Notes: generated from the sequence alone by a model not told the origin. Numbered from the stretch's first letter, positions 11,796 through 25,702 are shown. The stretch: 64,000 nt of DNA from Castanea sativa (GCF_040712315.1 NC_134014.1:38119634-38183633); one strand, 5' to 3'. Numbers and translations are program-made.

Positions 11796-13163
11796 TGTTG
11801 GGGTTTATGCCCTAAAACCCAATTTATTGGCATGTATTTAATAATTAAATTGTTTAATTATATGAGACTATCTATAAATGAACTAAGACATTATCATAGT
11901 CCATGAGATGCATTGTATGTGATTTATGTGAAAAGTCACAGAAGATATAAATCACAAGTTCTTTGTAAACTCAAAAGTTTAGTTCGTAATCGGTGATGAA
12001 ATTGGGCGTTTCATCTGCAAAGACTATAACATATCAACTAAGATGATTTGTCTTGATCATGGAAGTGGAGACTTCTAGTTGGTATGTTGATATGTTTTAA
12101 GAGTTAAGACATATTGAACTGGACCGCTGTGAGATTTATTATTCTCCTAACGACTGTCAAATGAATAATAAATCTCACGACTTCTATTTACATCAACTCT
12201 AAATCCTGAGAGAATAATGGACCTGATCATGAGATGTATGTTGCTTTGATATATCAGGAGTGAGATCTATTAGTTACGGTCAAAACCTCAGTATGTTGGG
12301 CATCCGCATTTAGTGTTGATGGAACATATATTCTCAAGATGGAATTCATAGTCTCTTAATGGAAATACAAAATATTCTTTTGAGATAAGTTTAATGGATT
12401 TAGTTATTCAGAATGTTGGACCCAACCACTTTAGTAAGGAGTTACTAAAGTATATATTTATGAAATTGGATTTCATAAATATATGACGAATAACATAAAG
12501 GATTAAACCGGATACTCAAGGATTAAGATGTAGTAATCTTCAAAGTGGCAGTCTATATTCATGACTTTAGATTACTACGAATATTTTAATGAAGGGGTTG
12601 CATGCATAATAAAGTCTTGGGATATAATTTATTAATAAGGCCTAGAGTGCAATTATATTTATATAGTGGTATTAAATATAATTAATGGTAACTTTGGGCT
12701 TGTCAAGAGTTGACGGAAAAGCCCAAGGCCCATTGGAGCTAGTGTCTTATTGGTCCCTTTTGGTCCCACTCCAAGCCACACACTAAAGCCTAATTGGAAA
12801 GGCCTAATAGGCCAGCCCAATTAGATAATCAGTTACTTATAAAGAGAAAAACATACAGAATTTTTATTAGTGAAAATAAGAAACGATGTGTGAGAGAGTG
12901 TGAGACACACTTTCATTCTCCCTTTGAAAACTGATTGAGAGACCACACATCTTGGGCGTAAAGTGGAATTGGAGTGAAGATTAAAAGTGTTCCCAAGTGC
13001 TTCTAATATTTGTTTTGAATTTCTCCACACCAAGGTACGCTATCTTGTTCTTAAATTCTGAAATTTACATAGTGCATGTTATCAATCATGAATGAAATAG
13101 ATCCTTGTTTGTTGCTTCCGCTATGTGTTTTGTATGAGATACAAAACCAGAATTTTTCCTTCA
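11796..13163 (+). repeat. 5' LTR of copia element
   Basis: 1,368 bp, TGTTGGGG to CCTTCA. About 32 substitutions against 18409-19776 by eye (about 2.3%), with no length change. Confidence 0.92.
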
Positions 13164-13165
13164 AT

Positions 13166-13177
13166 TGGTATCAGAGC
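13166..13177 (+). other. primer binding site, tRNA-iMet type
   Basis: TGGTATCAGAGC two bases after the 5' LTR end at 13163. Confidence 0.88.
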
Positions 13178-16100
13178 CAGGTTTTCATATCATGATTGTA
13201 TAGCATGTGATTGAATTTTAGAATTTAAGAAAACCGACATCTTTGTCTTTCAATTTTCTGCATCATTTGGATATAATGAAGAGAATCTTTGCAAGGATAT
13301 AGTTTTTGAATAAAAGAATAACTGTCAAGTGGGATGGTAATTGTCTTCTTGTCCCACGGATTGAATTGATTGTCATTTACCATGTGATTCAACATGGCGG
13401 TACAATAGCATGGTAGTTATTGATTGGCAGTTATGCTTTTGTCAAAAAAAAACCTTGAATTGTCTTGCACCGTTTGGCTTGGAGTGATTGCTTGGAATTG
13501 GTGCATGGCTTTGCATGGAATAAATATCTTGCATGTGTTCTACGGATGGGTTCTTGGTTTATATGGCTTGCATGGTTTGAATGTGGGTTGACTATTCAAA
13601 ATCTTGAATTTGCACACCAAGTTTTCAACCGTGGGCCATAATATATATTAATATATATATATATATATATATGTACTTTACATTGACCAATTGTAAGGTA
13701 TATGTAAAGTTATATAGGTATATTATATATTACATATATTAATTTGTATATTATATTATATATAATATAATATGGATTTTTATATGTAATAAGGGTTTTT
13801 ATTACGTTATATATATTTATATTTGTTAATGCTAGTTTAATGAAATTTATTCCTAATGAGATTAGGATTAGATTTTTTCACGTGTCTAGCATTATTATGG
13901 TTCTTGATCTGTAAATCTTCGTTGATAAAATCAAAAAGTGTTTTTGATGGCAGAATAATAAAGATGTCAAAAACGGTTACCTGAAAATTCTGAAAAAATC
14001 AGTTTTGCGAGTCTCGATCGATCGAGAATTCCTTTCGACCGATCAAAGGCACTGAATTTTGAATTTTCACTTGTTTTTGACTAAGTGTTAAAATTTTAAT
14101 AAAAGCAAGGCTATATGATTAATTTTATAGTCCTTAAAAGTTAAGGATATTTATTAATCATTATCTAACTAAAAGACCTACCGAGATCAAAGATGTTAGT
14201 TAAATAGAACTCTTAGTCCTAAATTGTTTTATGATTAATAGTCCTTAATTTATTTTAATTAGAGGGTTTTAATGAGATTAAAATTCTAATTAAAAAGTTA
14301 TATAGTTTCTAATGAGATTAGAATCTTTTATTTAGTAAATTAAGGAAAGAGTTCTATATAACTAATTTTTGATTCATTAGTGTTTAAGGAATCCTAAATA
14401 GTTTAGGACTTCCATTTTAGTTAGTGATTCTAATGAGATTAGAGTCTTGAACAAGTGCAAGGTTATTAGTTGTGATGGGATCACAATTATTTAAGAAAAA
14501 CCCAAATAACGAGTGGGAGTGCTTAAATAACCCTTTTATTAAATTTATTGTAATGTGAATAAATACCTTGTCTTGACTTCGAGTCTTGCATTCCATGCGG
14601 AGGGTATTTACTTCACGGATTACAAGGTTAAACTTCTTTGTGATTAAGCGAATGTTCGTTACACTAAAGTGACGTGACTTAGTAACATCACATCGAATTT
14701 AAACAATTAAACACATTTGATGTGTAGGGTTAAATTTGTGATTAGATCACAATGTTTTTAGGACAATCCACTTGTTTTAAAATTTCTAGTGGGAGAGAGA
14801 TACAAGGGTTGGATCTCACGGCCTCCATTGTTGGTTCATAATAATGTGAAATATATACTTTGTCTTTGCTTCGAGCTTAGCATTCCATGCGGAGAGTATT
14901 TATTTCATGGTACTACAGGATTGAATTTCTTGGTTTATAGTAGTTTGATCAAACACCTTGTCTTAGCCTCGAGCTTTGCATTCCATGCGGAGGGTGTTTT
15001 GTATCATGACACTACATAATAAGCCTGTTTAAAGGGATGAAATGTGGCTACACATGATTCTAGGCAATGGTGTACACTAGACTAAGTTTGATAGTATCCT
15101 CTATGCTGAGTTCTTGCTATTATCACTTAGAGGCCAAAGAAATAGCGGCAAATTATTTTGTTTGGTAAGAGTTACCATGATAGTATTTATAATGAGAGTA
15201 ATTCTCGCCTGATCGTAGTGGTTGGTATTCACTCTATGCTGAGGAATATTAATTGTGGGATTAGGTTGTCGTTGCACCTAGTATAGTATGTTTTTCGGGT
15301 TTTATACTATATGGTTATGGATGCAAAATACAATGTCCCTGTAATTATGTTCATAGTCTCGAATTGAAGTTGCCATAAATTTTTGTTCTCTAACTATTTT
15401 TTTTATTGAATCACATTAATTAAGATATAATTTTAGACATGGTGCTTAAGGAGCTGAAGTACATATATATGTTTCAATTCAGCATTATCATAATTTCCTA
15501 TGCATGATGCATTGATGGAAGATGGCTTATGATATGATCATAATCTCCATTGAAATGCTAATATGTTACATTGGCTTTTATCTCAAATGTGCTACAGCAT
15601 GAGATGCAAGAGTTAGTACTAGACTTAGACTTTGTATTAAGTCTAAATGAGATGTTTGGTATGAAATATCGTGCTACTAGACGATATTTAATATAAGTCA
15701 TATTGAGTGCCAAGAAAAGCTTAAGTGTAGTTCCAATTCTATATCATTTTATGAAAATATTTTCATTTTAAAATGAATTGGAATTCTTGGATGTAGAGAT
15801 TAAATGTTAATCTCATATGGATATGATCCATAAGTCCATGTTAGAATCATTTGACCAATTCAAATTGTTTTGAAAATAAATTTCTTTTATATTATCTGAA
15901 TTGATGAGTGAGTTCTACACAACGGAAGACATCCTAAAAGCTAAGGCTAGGATCAATATGATTTAATTCAAATTCTAAGCCTAGACCGAAAGGAAAAGGT
16001 GGTAAGAAGAGGAATTAAAATACCAAACAGTTGGGCAAGCTATTTGCCCTAGTAGTTGCCAAAAGGAAATTAGACTCAAAAGTATGACCAAAAGGAAATT

Positions 16101-16559
16101 GTTTCCGTTTTGGTAAAGCTAAGTTTTGTCCATGATTGTTTTCTAGATGGAGATTTACATGTTTTACTTTTTAAAGAGAAAGTTTTCATCCTTTGGTATT
16201 GTATGTTTTTGGCCCTTATGTCTAGATCTTATTAATCTAAATGATATTCAAGATTGGTGAAAGATGGGTTTTTAGAACCATTATTTGTTAAATTTTCAAT
16301 CTATGAATTCTATTTAGAGGATAATATGATCTAGGGTTTCTTTATTGTAAATGAATATAATATCAATGACTTCTTTAAGTCAGTGCATACATAAAGGAGG
16401 AATAAGACTCTTTTAGAAATAGTAAAGTACATGATAAGTATTTCCATTTTCTTATTTCTTTTGGAGATATACTCTATGTATTACTATACATTTTCTAAAA
16501 TTGATTTCAAAAGTTTGTTCCTAAGACATTTGTCAAATTGTGGATTAGGTAAAAACCTA

Positions 16560-18120
16560 GTATATGATACTTCCACTTTTGGGGATGTCCAGCACTTGTG
16601 CTAGAAAGGAAGTCTAACAAAATGAAATCAAAAGGTAGAAAAATGTGTGTTGTTTATGTTGGGTATCCAAAAGGAATTTCAAAAGATTGTTTTGGTAGTC
16701 ATAAAGAAGACAAGATGTTTGTAAAGTACAAATACAAAGTTCTTGATGATGACTATGTGAATAATCTTAAAGCTATATATAGAATCATTCTAGAAGAAAA
16801 ATGTCAGAATTTGTTGTAAGACAACTATGAAATACATTTAGAAATGAGATGGTTGTATTAGATACATCACAAGGAATTATTCTAGATATATAGCTAATAC
16901 ACCAATACAATATCGTAGTGGGAGGATTATCAATTATCAAATAAATTCATACTTTTGGAATAAACTTTTGAAGTCATTCCACAAGGATATGAATTTGATC
17001 CTCGGTCCTACGTTGAGGCAATAGATGATATAAATATGGATTACTGGATCAAGGTTATGTAAATAGAATTAGATTCTATTTAAAGTCTAGAACTTGTAGA
17101 GGAGCCTAATGGCATTAAACCTATCGTTCTCAAATAGGTCTACAAGAAAAATTTGAGATTGATAGATTTGAAGGTGCAAACCTTCAAAGTAAAGACTAAT
17201 GGTGAAAATATTTATTCAGAACGAAATGGTTCGACTATGAAAAGATTTTTCACCAATAGTCAAGTTTGACTTTATCTAGATTCTCTTATCCATTATATTT
17301 CATTTGGATGAAATATGGCAATGGATATCAAGAAAACTTCTTTTAGTAGCAATCTTGAGGAAGACATCTATATGATGTAACTAGACTTGTACATAGCAAA
17401 GAAACGGTAGTATTTAGATTGCAAGTTCCTTAAATTCCATTTAAGGATTAAAGCAAGCATCTAAATCATAAAATATTATCTTTGATCAAGAAATCAAATT
17501 GTTTGATTTTGATCAAATATTAAAAGGCCTTATGTGTGTATAGCTATATAGAATAATAAGTTTCTTAATGTATGTTGATGACATTCTAATCATTTAGAAT
17601 GATGTTGATTTATTGTCATCAATGTGTTTTTGGTTATCTAGTCCTGTTTGATATAAAGTACTTGGGAAAGACTGGTCACATCCTAAGAATTAAAATTTGT
17701 TATAATTCAGAAATTAGGATGTTGGGTCTATCTCAAACTGCTTAAATAGATTAGATTCTAGCCAAGTATAACATATAATACTTCAAGAAAGGATTCTTTC
17801 CTTTTAAGTTTGAAGTTCCTTTATATAGGATTGTGGTCCTAAGACATTTAAAAGGAAGAGCATAGTAAGACGGTCCCTTATATCAAATAGATAGGAAGTC
17901 TTTATACTATGCTACATGCTAGGCTAAATATCTATTTTACGGTGGGCATAGTAAGCAAATATCAATTGAATCAAAGATCATTTAATTTAGTGGGAGTAAA
18001 GCATATACTCAAATATCTTATGGGAATAAGGTGTTATATGCTTGTCCACAGAAGTGAAGTTTTGATCATTACTGGATGTGCAAATACTGATTTGTAGTTT
18101 GATTGTGATTCATGAAGTTG
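16560..18120 (+). pseudogene. copia pol remnant (integrase end, RT, RNase H)
   Basis: Readable fragments in order: an integrase C-terminal segment with YVGYPKG near 16660; an RT N-terminal segment near 16960-17160; the RT catalytic box MYVDDI near 17570; and an RNase H-adjacent segment with VKHILKYL near 18000. Stops and frame changes separate every fragment, so no functional protein is possible. The earlier interior (13180-16560) shows only uninterpretable AT-rich sequence. Confidence 0.8.
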
Positions 18121-18391
18121 GACTTCAAGATATGTGTTCATCCTTGGTAGTGAAGATACACATTATGAAGTTGAACTTCAAGATATGTGTTCACTCTAGG
18201 TGGTGAAGATACACATTAAGTGTAAATGATATCTTCTCATTAGAGAGATATGAGTACATGAGAAATAGTAGTAGTAGAAAAGATAATTTATGCAATAAAT
18301 TTGGCTGTAACTTGTTTCCAAGCCTTGCCTTAGAGTGATTATGAATTACTCTAAAGGGAAATAAGTGTCAGATATATGATAAATTATCTTT

Positions 18392-18408
18392 GAGGGCAAG
18401 TGGGAGAT
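18392..18408 (+). other. polypurine tract of copia element
   Basis: GAGGGCAAGTGGGAGAT immediately before the 3' LTR at 18409. Confidence 0.8.
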
Positions 18409-19776
18409 TGTTGGGGTTTATGCCCTAAAACCCAATTTATTGGCATGTATTTAATAATTAAATTGTTTAATTATATGAGACTATCTATAAATGAAGTAAG
18501 ACATTATCATAGTCCATGAGATGCATTATATGTGATTTATGTGAAAAGTCACAGAAGATATAAATCACAAGTTCTTTGTAAACTCAAAAGTTTAGTTCGT
18601 AGTCAGTGATGAAATTGGGCGTTTCATCCGCAAAGACTATAACATATCAATTAAGATGATTTGTCTTGATCATGGAAGTGGAGACTTCTAGTTGGTATGT
18701 TGATATGTTTTAAGAGTTAAGAAATATTGAACTGGACCGCTGTGAGATTTATTATTCTCCTAACGACTGTCAAATGAATAATAAATCTCACGACTTCTAT
18801 TTACATCAACTCTAAATCTTGAGAGAATAATAGACCTGATCATGAGATGTATGTTGCTTTGATATATTAGGAGTGAGATCTATTAGTTACGGTCAAAACC
18901 TCAGTATGTTAGGCATCCGCATTTAGTGTTGATGGAACATATATTCTCAAGATGGAATTCATAGTCTCTTAATGGTGATACAAAATATTCCTTTGAGATA
19001 AGTTTAATGGATTTAGTTATTCAGAGTGTTGGGCCCAACCACTTTAGTAAGGAGTTAATAAAGTATATATTTATGAAATTGGATTTCATAAATAAATGAC
19101 GAATAACATAAAGGATTAAACCGGGTACTCAAGGATTAAGATGTAGTAATCTTCAAAGTGGCAGTCTATATTCATGACTTTGGATTACTACGAATATTTT
19201 AATAAAGGGGTTGCATGCATAATAAAATCTTGGGATATAATTTATTAATAAGGCCTAGAGTGCAATTATATTTATATAGTGGTATTAAATATAATTAATG
19301 GTAACTTTGGGCTTGTCAAGAGTTGACGGAAAAGCCCAAGGCCCATTGGAGCTAGTGTCTTATTGGTCCCTTTTGGTCCCACTCCAAGCCACACACTAAA
19401 GCCCAATTGGAAAGGCCTAATAGGCTAGCCCAATTAGATAATCAGTTACTTATAAAGGGAAAAATATACAAAATTTTTATTAGTGAAAATAAGAAACGGT
19501 GTGTGAGAGAGTGTGAGACACACTTTCATTCTCCCTTTGAAAACTGATTGAGAGACCACACATCTTGGGCATAAAATGGAATTGGAGTGAAGATTAAAAG
19601 TGTTCCCAAGTGCTTCTAATATTTGTTTTGAATTTCTCCACACCAAGGTACGCTATCTTGTTCTTAAATTCTGAAATTTACATCGTGCATGTTATCAATC
19701 ATGAATGAAATAGATACTTGTTTGTTGCTTCCGCTATGTGTTTTGTATGAGATACAAAACCAGAATTTTTCCTTCA
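18409..19776 (+). repeat. 3' LTR of copia element
   Basis: 1,368-bp partner of 11796-13163, followed directly by TSD GTGTA. Confidence 0.92.
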
Positions 19777-20299
19777 GTGTAAACTGAAGAATGAATTGAG
19801 TTGTTGTTAATTCCCACATGCATAATATTGGGATCTCATTTTGTGTTCGCATAAGAGTCAAACTCTACCTGAACAATTTGGTTCTTTGGTGAATCACTGA
19901 ATGTGGTGTTGTATAGTCCCAGAAAGCCACCAATTGAATTTGGCGGGATTTGAAATTCTACAAGAGCCAGGAAGAATGAAGTTCCATTTCCATAATTAAG
20001 ATGGCCTTGCGTGTCAATAGTGAAGGAGAAATGAGTTTTGAAGTTGGCGAGGTCTCCTGATTTGGAGTCCTAGAGTGGCACCTTCTCCGCATAGGTAGCC
20101 ATACCAACATGGCACAGATAAGTGGCACTGTTCATTTCTATGGTTCCAGTAAAAGGTATAGCATCTCCCTGATATATTATGTTTGATGCATTAGGATCAA
20201 AGCGAGTTATTTGGAAAGAAACTGATGAATGAGCGAAGGGAAGTGGAAAAGGAGGAAGAATAGTGGCAGTTTGAATAAGCTGTAGAAAGTTGTGACCAT

Positions 20300-20480
20300 G
20301 GCTTGGAGATGAGAGAGTAGGAGAACTTTTATTGTATTAAGGTTTCTTAATTTTTCACCTCTTCTTATATATTGCTTCAACGACTCGGATTCATCATAAT
20401 AATTTGGCTTCTTATCTTTTGTTTGGACATTACTAAACGGAATGAAGGCAGTGGCCGTCCTTATGTGCTTTGAAATTTAA
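20300..20480 (-). promoter_or_regulatory. former promoter region of LecRK A
   Basis: Upstream of the ATG at 20297-20299. A TATA-like AATATATAAG sits on the minus strand about 65-75 bp before the start codon. The gene is dead, so this is relic sequence. Confidence 0.35.
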
Positions 20481-21808
20481 GGGCATGTTTAGGTGTAAAA
20501 AAATGATCACTCATCACTCCTCACTCAAATGTTATCACTCATCACTCTATAACTCTTTTTTCATCACTCAAAAATCCTCAAATATCTCCAAAGCCGATTT
20601 GGCACCTAATCCTAGTTCTATTTTCAACTCAAAAAATTGGGACCCACCCTCTGACATATACTACCAATGCACCAGAACCCCTACCCACCCTACCCCAAAA
20701 CCAAACCAGAGTTCTTTACTACAACTTTCTCAAGAAAATGGTCATGAAAGAATAGAATGAATAGCATAGGCTTCAACTACAACATTTTATTGCAAAGTAT
20801 AAGCAAGGATCGTCCTTTACTTATTTTTGTTAATATTATTCCAAAATATTCAAGACCATATTAAGTCTTAAGATTATGTTGTTGACTTTTTTCTGATCAA
20901 CCTACTTGGGTCAAGTTATAATTTAGGCATCTTTGACATAAAGTAAAGGCAGTTTAACTTGCATTTTGGCTAAAATCGGTACAGCTGAGAAACTGAGCAC
21001 AATACCCAGTACCCACATAAAAATTGCAGAGCAACTATGCAACAACTCTTTACTCCACAAAGAAAAAAAAAATTGCACAGATCATATTTTTGTCTTCCCC
21101 ACTCCATATCTCATATTATTTTGCCTTACCCACAGCCCAGATTTACTCTATTCCCCACTCCAAATCTCTTTTTCTTTTCTTTTTTTTTTTTTTTCTTTTT
21201 TTTCTCTTTCCCACGCCAAATTTTAGATTTTTTCCCTCTTACCCACAACCCAAAAACAACAGATACAAACTGGAGTAGAAGGAAGATGGGTACGAAGAAA
21301 CCCACTGCCAAGACAACAGATACCTATAGCCTATGAGACCCACTGCCAAGACAAAGACGGAGATGGAGCAGAAGGAAAACTTGAGCTTCAGCTGGAGTGC
21401 AAACCCGAACTATGAGAGTAATGGGTTGTGTTAATGGTAGATGGGTATGGAGAGAAGAGAGTGGCTTGGGAATAGAAGAGGAAGAGGGGAAAAAATTGTC
21501 TAGAAGAAAGAGAGAGCCGTTGGTAGTCATTGGAGCTGGCAAGGAAAAGACAGGACATAGACAACGGGGCCCACCATATGAATATATTTACAAAAAAGCC
21601 ACCATCACTCTGCTTTCATAACTCAAAACCCAAAAGTTGTTTTCAGTTTTGCTAACTTATCACTCAAAAATCAGAGAATTGAGTGATGGAAACAAAACTT
21701 GAAAACACAGCCAAACAGACTTTCTCTCTGTGGGACCCACCATTTTTTAGTGATGAGTGATGGAAACAGAGTAATGGGTGATGGAAACACAAAAATCCAA
21801 ATAGCCCC
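20481..21808. mobile_element. PIF/Harbinger (Tourist-like) non-autonomous element
   Basis: 1,328 bp flanked by TAA on both sides (20478-20480 and 21809-21811). Ends are GGGCATGTTTAGG and, inverted, GGGGCTATTTGG, the typical Harbinger/Tourist TIR type. Both subterminal regions carry repeated CACTCATCACTC motifs in inverted orientation. Internal T-rich and A-rich tracts; no transposase. Short open frames inside look like chance. Confidence 0.75.
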
Positions 21809-21811
21809 TAA

Positions 21812-21949
21812 TTATCTAATGTTCATATGCTTTTATCGGTTTTAGAGCAAGTTTTTGGCAAATTCGAAAGATTCTTTAGATTATACAGCAGCATTGTCCT
21901 CTCCATTCAGGGACGGATCCGGGAACATTTCTAAGTGAGCCAAAGCATG

Positions 21950-22011
<62 letters not shown>

Positions 22012-22504
22012 ACCATTCAAAAATAAACTAATACATCATAAATAAAACTAGAATTTATTTAATACTAACAAAATATAAACAAATAAAAATAATTGTATTT
22101 TTAATACATTTATACTCAATCATTTGTGATCTATCAAAATGTTACTCAACAAACTTTCAATCACAACAATTTATAATTGATTTCATTTTAGAATTCGCAC
22201 ACAATAATTTTCCTTTGAATGTACGAACTCAAAGAATCCATTATAAAAACATCTTATTTGTTTTTCTGTGAAGCATTTATTTTTTACACTATTTAAGATT
22301 GAAAATTATTTTTTGTTTATTGCAAAAAAAAAATCATTTTACAAAGGAAATAATATCAACCACAAAAGTTGAAATTTATATTTAATATCAGTGTGTGTGT
22401 GTAAGACACACACACACACACACAAAAACCAGCAACCAAACATAAGTGAAGTTTTTGTTTAAGGATTGCTCACACAAGATAAAATGTTTAACTATCTTAG
22501 AAGA
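21812..22504. other. AT-rich intergenic with microsatellites
   Basis: An AT dinucleotide run of about 26 repeats (about 21956-22008), AT-rich sequence, then a GT run followed by AAG and an AC run (about 22392-22423) that can form a hairpin. The last part (22440-22490) resembles the LecRK-unit flank at 6270-6320. No gene seen. Confidence 0.5.
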
Positions 22505-23479
22505 TGATAGACCAAGAATGTATTGACCCCTTCGGTAAATTAATCGATTAATTAGCCAAGTTAATTAATTAGATTCAATTACATGCAATAAGCATGGTAG
22601 CATAAACAAATCACCAACTAAAGTAAATGCAGCAGAAAATAAGTTTGACACAGGTGATTTATTTACAAATGGAGAAAACTATCGAGGCAAAACCCCACCG
22701 AGTGAATTTAAGGTCACCACTCCCGAGAATCCACTATTATCAAAACAAGTGGTTACAAGTAAAGGAATCACAGTACTTATACCAACCTATAGTTGAACCC
22801 TTACCCCAATACACAATTAGATTTTTAATGTAGTGACAATCTCTCCTTTCAATGCACGGCTCCAAGTAAGTGACTAACCAATTGATGCACGGATCCCAGT
22901 ACGTGACTAACACACCAACTTGAGGAAGATATTGGCTGCAAAGTTCTTAAGTTCATCCAAACGATGAAGATCAAGAAGCTCCTTGGTTACAAAACCTTTG
23001 GTACAAAGACGCAGTAGCTTCTTCAAAGAATATGATGAACTCGGTCAACTTTTGTCTCCAATGATACAATGCATGAAGGGATGCTCTAATTCCTTGTGTG
23101 ATGGCCTTTAAAATAATCCTTATATATGTCTAGGGTTGTGAGAAAAGAATTCCTACACAAATACACTTGGATATGCGTGAAATCTGATCTGAAAATCTGA
23201 ATTTCGTAATGTTGGATAGATACTATTTCTGTCAAGCATACGCATTAAACCTCGATAGATATCTATCTGTCAAGACATCTATTGAGCTTTAATGAGCAGC
23301 ACTTCTTCACTTGTTTCTTGAACAGATTTGCATAGCTTCAATACTAAACTTGAACTCTTGTTACTTGAAGTACTGAACTCATCCTAGATCTACCCAATTA
23401 CAAGTAAAGTGTGTTTTGTCAAAGGATTAGCCAATGTTACATAACATACGTTCTAACAAGTTCCACGTATGTCCTAAAA
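22505..23479 (-). repeat. 3' LTR of SIRE-like element A
   Basis: TGATAGACC to GTCCTAAAA (terminal CA decayed to AA). Same family as 25703-26726, 31262-32045, 35683-36623 and, reversed, 6567-8668. Confidence 0.8.
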
Positions 23480-23794
23480 ATCTCCTCCCTTGGCAATCTG
23501 TGACAAAACCACAACAAACAAATGAATTATGAGAAAAGTCATAAATCACTAAACTCATAAACACTTGTTGAATACAATAAAATCTAATCCTAACATAAAC
23601 TCTTGAAAAATTTTGCAAGAAGAGAGTTCATGGCATGATAGATTTTGACAACCTGTCTTTCTGAAACTCTATAAACAAAACTCATCAAGACATCTTAGTG
23701 TGAAAAAAAAATAAAAAATTGCATACATAAAGAAACATGTTTATAAAGAGAGAAAAGAAACAACACATGGAGAGATAGCTGAAAAAGAAACATA

Positions 23795-23830
<36 letters not shown>

Positions 23831-24169
23831 ATAAGAGTACAATGTATGTAACAGAAATGTCACAAGACCAGTATACAAAAGGATAATGTAAGTACATAAA
23901 ATCCACACTACATCCCTCATAAAAGAAAATACTCCCCCTAACAAAAAAATCTTATGCTAACTCTCCCCCTAAATACATAACTACTCTCATCCCAAACAAC
24001 TCCTCCTTTTTGTCACGAGTGACAAAGGGTAAGTCATCACTAAGAGGTCATCTCGTGAAAAGCTAGCATCCTCATCCTCATCCTCATTATCATCATCACT
24101 ATCATCAACATCCTCATTCGCCAAAGCCTCAAGTGAAGGAAAAGGAGAAGCGATGAAGCCACCCATCTA

Positions 24170-24890
24170 AGCTTGCCGTTGAGCGATATGGCCAACAAGG
24201 GTGTTCATCTGACACAACTCATCACTGAGAGTGTCAAGGCGAGCATTCATGCACTCAAGCTACATCATGATGGCCTCAAGAGTCACACCACCCTCAGAAG
24301 AAGAAGGAGCGGAGGTGGATGGAGTGGTAGAAGCTGGAGGATCCGTTGTCTCGGTCTGTGGCCGCTTCGATCGAATCTACGCCTTACTCTATCGACCAGA
24401 CGCTGCACTAATGGCTCCCATGATAGGATAGAAAGCAGAATCAGGAAGAGGGATAGAGAGGAGAATTAGGAAGAGGGATAGAAAGATGGTGAAGAATCTT
24501 CATGATAGCTGAAGGAAAAATGAGCTTCTCACGAGTCGCTGTATCTCTATAGACATCGATGAAAGAAAGAATGAAGTGAGAAGGAAAGTCTATAAAGAGG
24601 TCCTCAAGGAGGGATAGCAAAACCGAGCACGAGGCTCTGTAATGGAGTTATAGTGAGACCGTGGATAAAAAACAAATGTCATCACCATGTTAAGGAATTT
24701 CAGACCTTTTGCAAAGTCTGAGCATGCGGTGTTTTGACCACCACTCCATATGGAAGGTCTCTCACAATAGTGAGATATGAGCTCATCTTTGGACATAGTC
24801 CTTAGACGTTGATGAGTGGGGTAGTCAAGATGCGCTACCCGTGGAATGTGTAGTACCTCGGATACAAGATCCGGAGTGACTACGATACGT
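24170..24890 (-). pseudogene. accessory (env-position) ORF remnant of element A
   Basis: Minus-strand similarity to the ORF at 27299-28559: shared segments include MSKDEL near 24796 and HYNSITEPRARF near 24650. It lacks the MAPKRK N-terminus and is broken by stops. It lies between pol spacer and 3' LTR, the position of the env-like gene in SIRE elements. The family resembles what I recall as the plant-transposon protein domain called Transposase_32; that name is from memory. Confidence 0.65.
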
Positions 24891-25702
24891 GTACCTCTAA
24901 TAAAAAGCTGTCGAGGATCTCTCGAGAAGCTGTAGAGCTTAATAAAAAGCAGTTTTTTAAAGAGAGGAAAAACACATAGAGATGAATGTAAACAAGCAAG
25001 CTACTCAACCATAGATTCAATCAACATGTTAAGCTTTCAAAAACATCTCTCAACAAGAAAAATGCAAAGCATTCATAGATCCAAAACACATACATACACT
25101 AAATAGGTCTAACTGATTTTATATTTCAAAAACAAGTCAAGACAGTTTAGTGAGCATACATTAACACATGTATCCCTTGTGATGGCCAAATCACATTGTA
25201 CTTGCACATGTATCAAAAGTAGCAAAGAATTTGCGTGTTGTGTGTGAAAACATCGCAAGATTGCACAAGTTTCTCATGTTATGACAATTTGAGATATGAG
25301 AAAATTAATTTAACTCACACACAATCATAATTGCTTGATGGGAACTATCACATTTGAGATACATCCTATAACTCCCACATCTCCTAGAAACACGCTTGCA
25401 ACCATATTTAAAAGCATTTTGATCCTTTTTGCTTTTGATTTTTCTTTGCATTTTTTTTTCTTTGCATATTTTTTTTTTCTTTTGAGCATATCATGCATGG
25501 GTATATATAGAGAGAAAAGAATTACCCAATTACGTAAGCCAAAAATATCACAATTTTGCTATACCGAAGCACACAGATGTTATTACATGATTGGCGGGCT
25601 TTAGTGGTGAGATAGTTATTTATGCCTTTCTCTTAGGATTTTCTAGTCCTTCCCATCAAAAAAGAGTAATATGAGTGTTAAGTATAAGAGATTACTTAAT
25701 CA

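Larger units (their letters stand above)
11796..19776 (+). mobile_element. Ty1/copia element in LecRK A, internal region decayed
   Basis: A 7,981-bp plus-strand element with perfect TSD GTGTA (11791-11795 and 19777-19781) and two LTRs of equal length (1,368 bp). The iMet PBS lies at 13166-13177 and the polypurine tract at 18392-18408. Remnants of integrase C-terminus, RT and RNase H appear in copia order on the plus strand. The 5.2-kb interior has no long ORF although the LTRs are about 98% identical by eye. It interrupts the lectin domain of LecRK A. Confidence 0.93.
8962..20299 (-). pseudogene. L-type lectin receptor kinase, copy A, disrupted
   Basis: In copy B this intronless gene encodes a legume-lectin ectodomain, a transmembrane helix and a Ser/Thr kinase; such receptors sit in the plasma membrane. 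In copy A the order on the minus strand is signal and lectin N-terminus (20299-19782), lectin C-terminus, transmembrane segment and juxtamembrane (11790-11341), then kinase (9930-8962). The gaps are a copia element (11796-19776) and a MULE-like element (9940-11339). Six in-frame stops replace W, R or Q codons: 20070-20072, 19836-19838, 9867-9869, 9726-9728, 9447-9449 and 9145-9147. A small frameshift lies near 20240 and another near 9265. Kinase motifs [10 protein letters not shown] and DFGLA are still readable. Clearly dead; closest to LecRK clade IX by overall resemblance. Confidence 0.92.

Noticed and set aside
20966..21621. Several overlapping frames in the Harbinger-type element
   Set aside because: Low-complexity T/C-rich translations; the element is non-coding.
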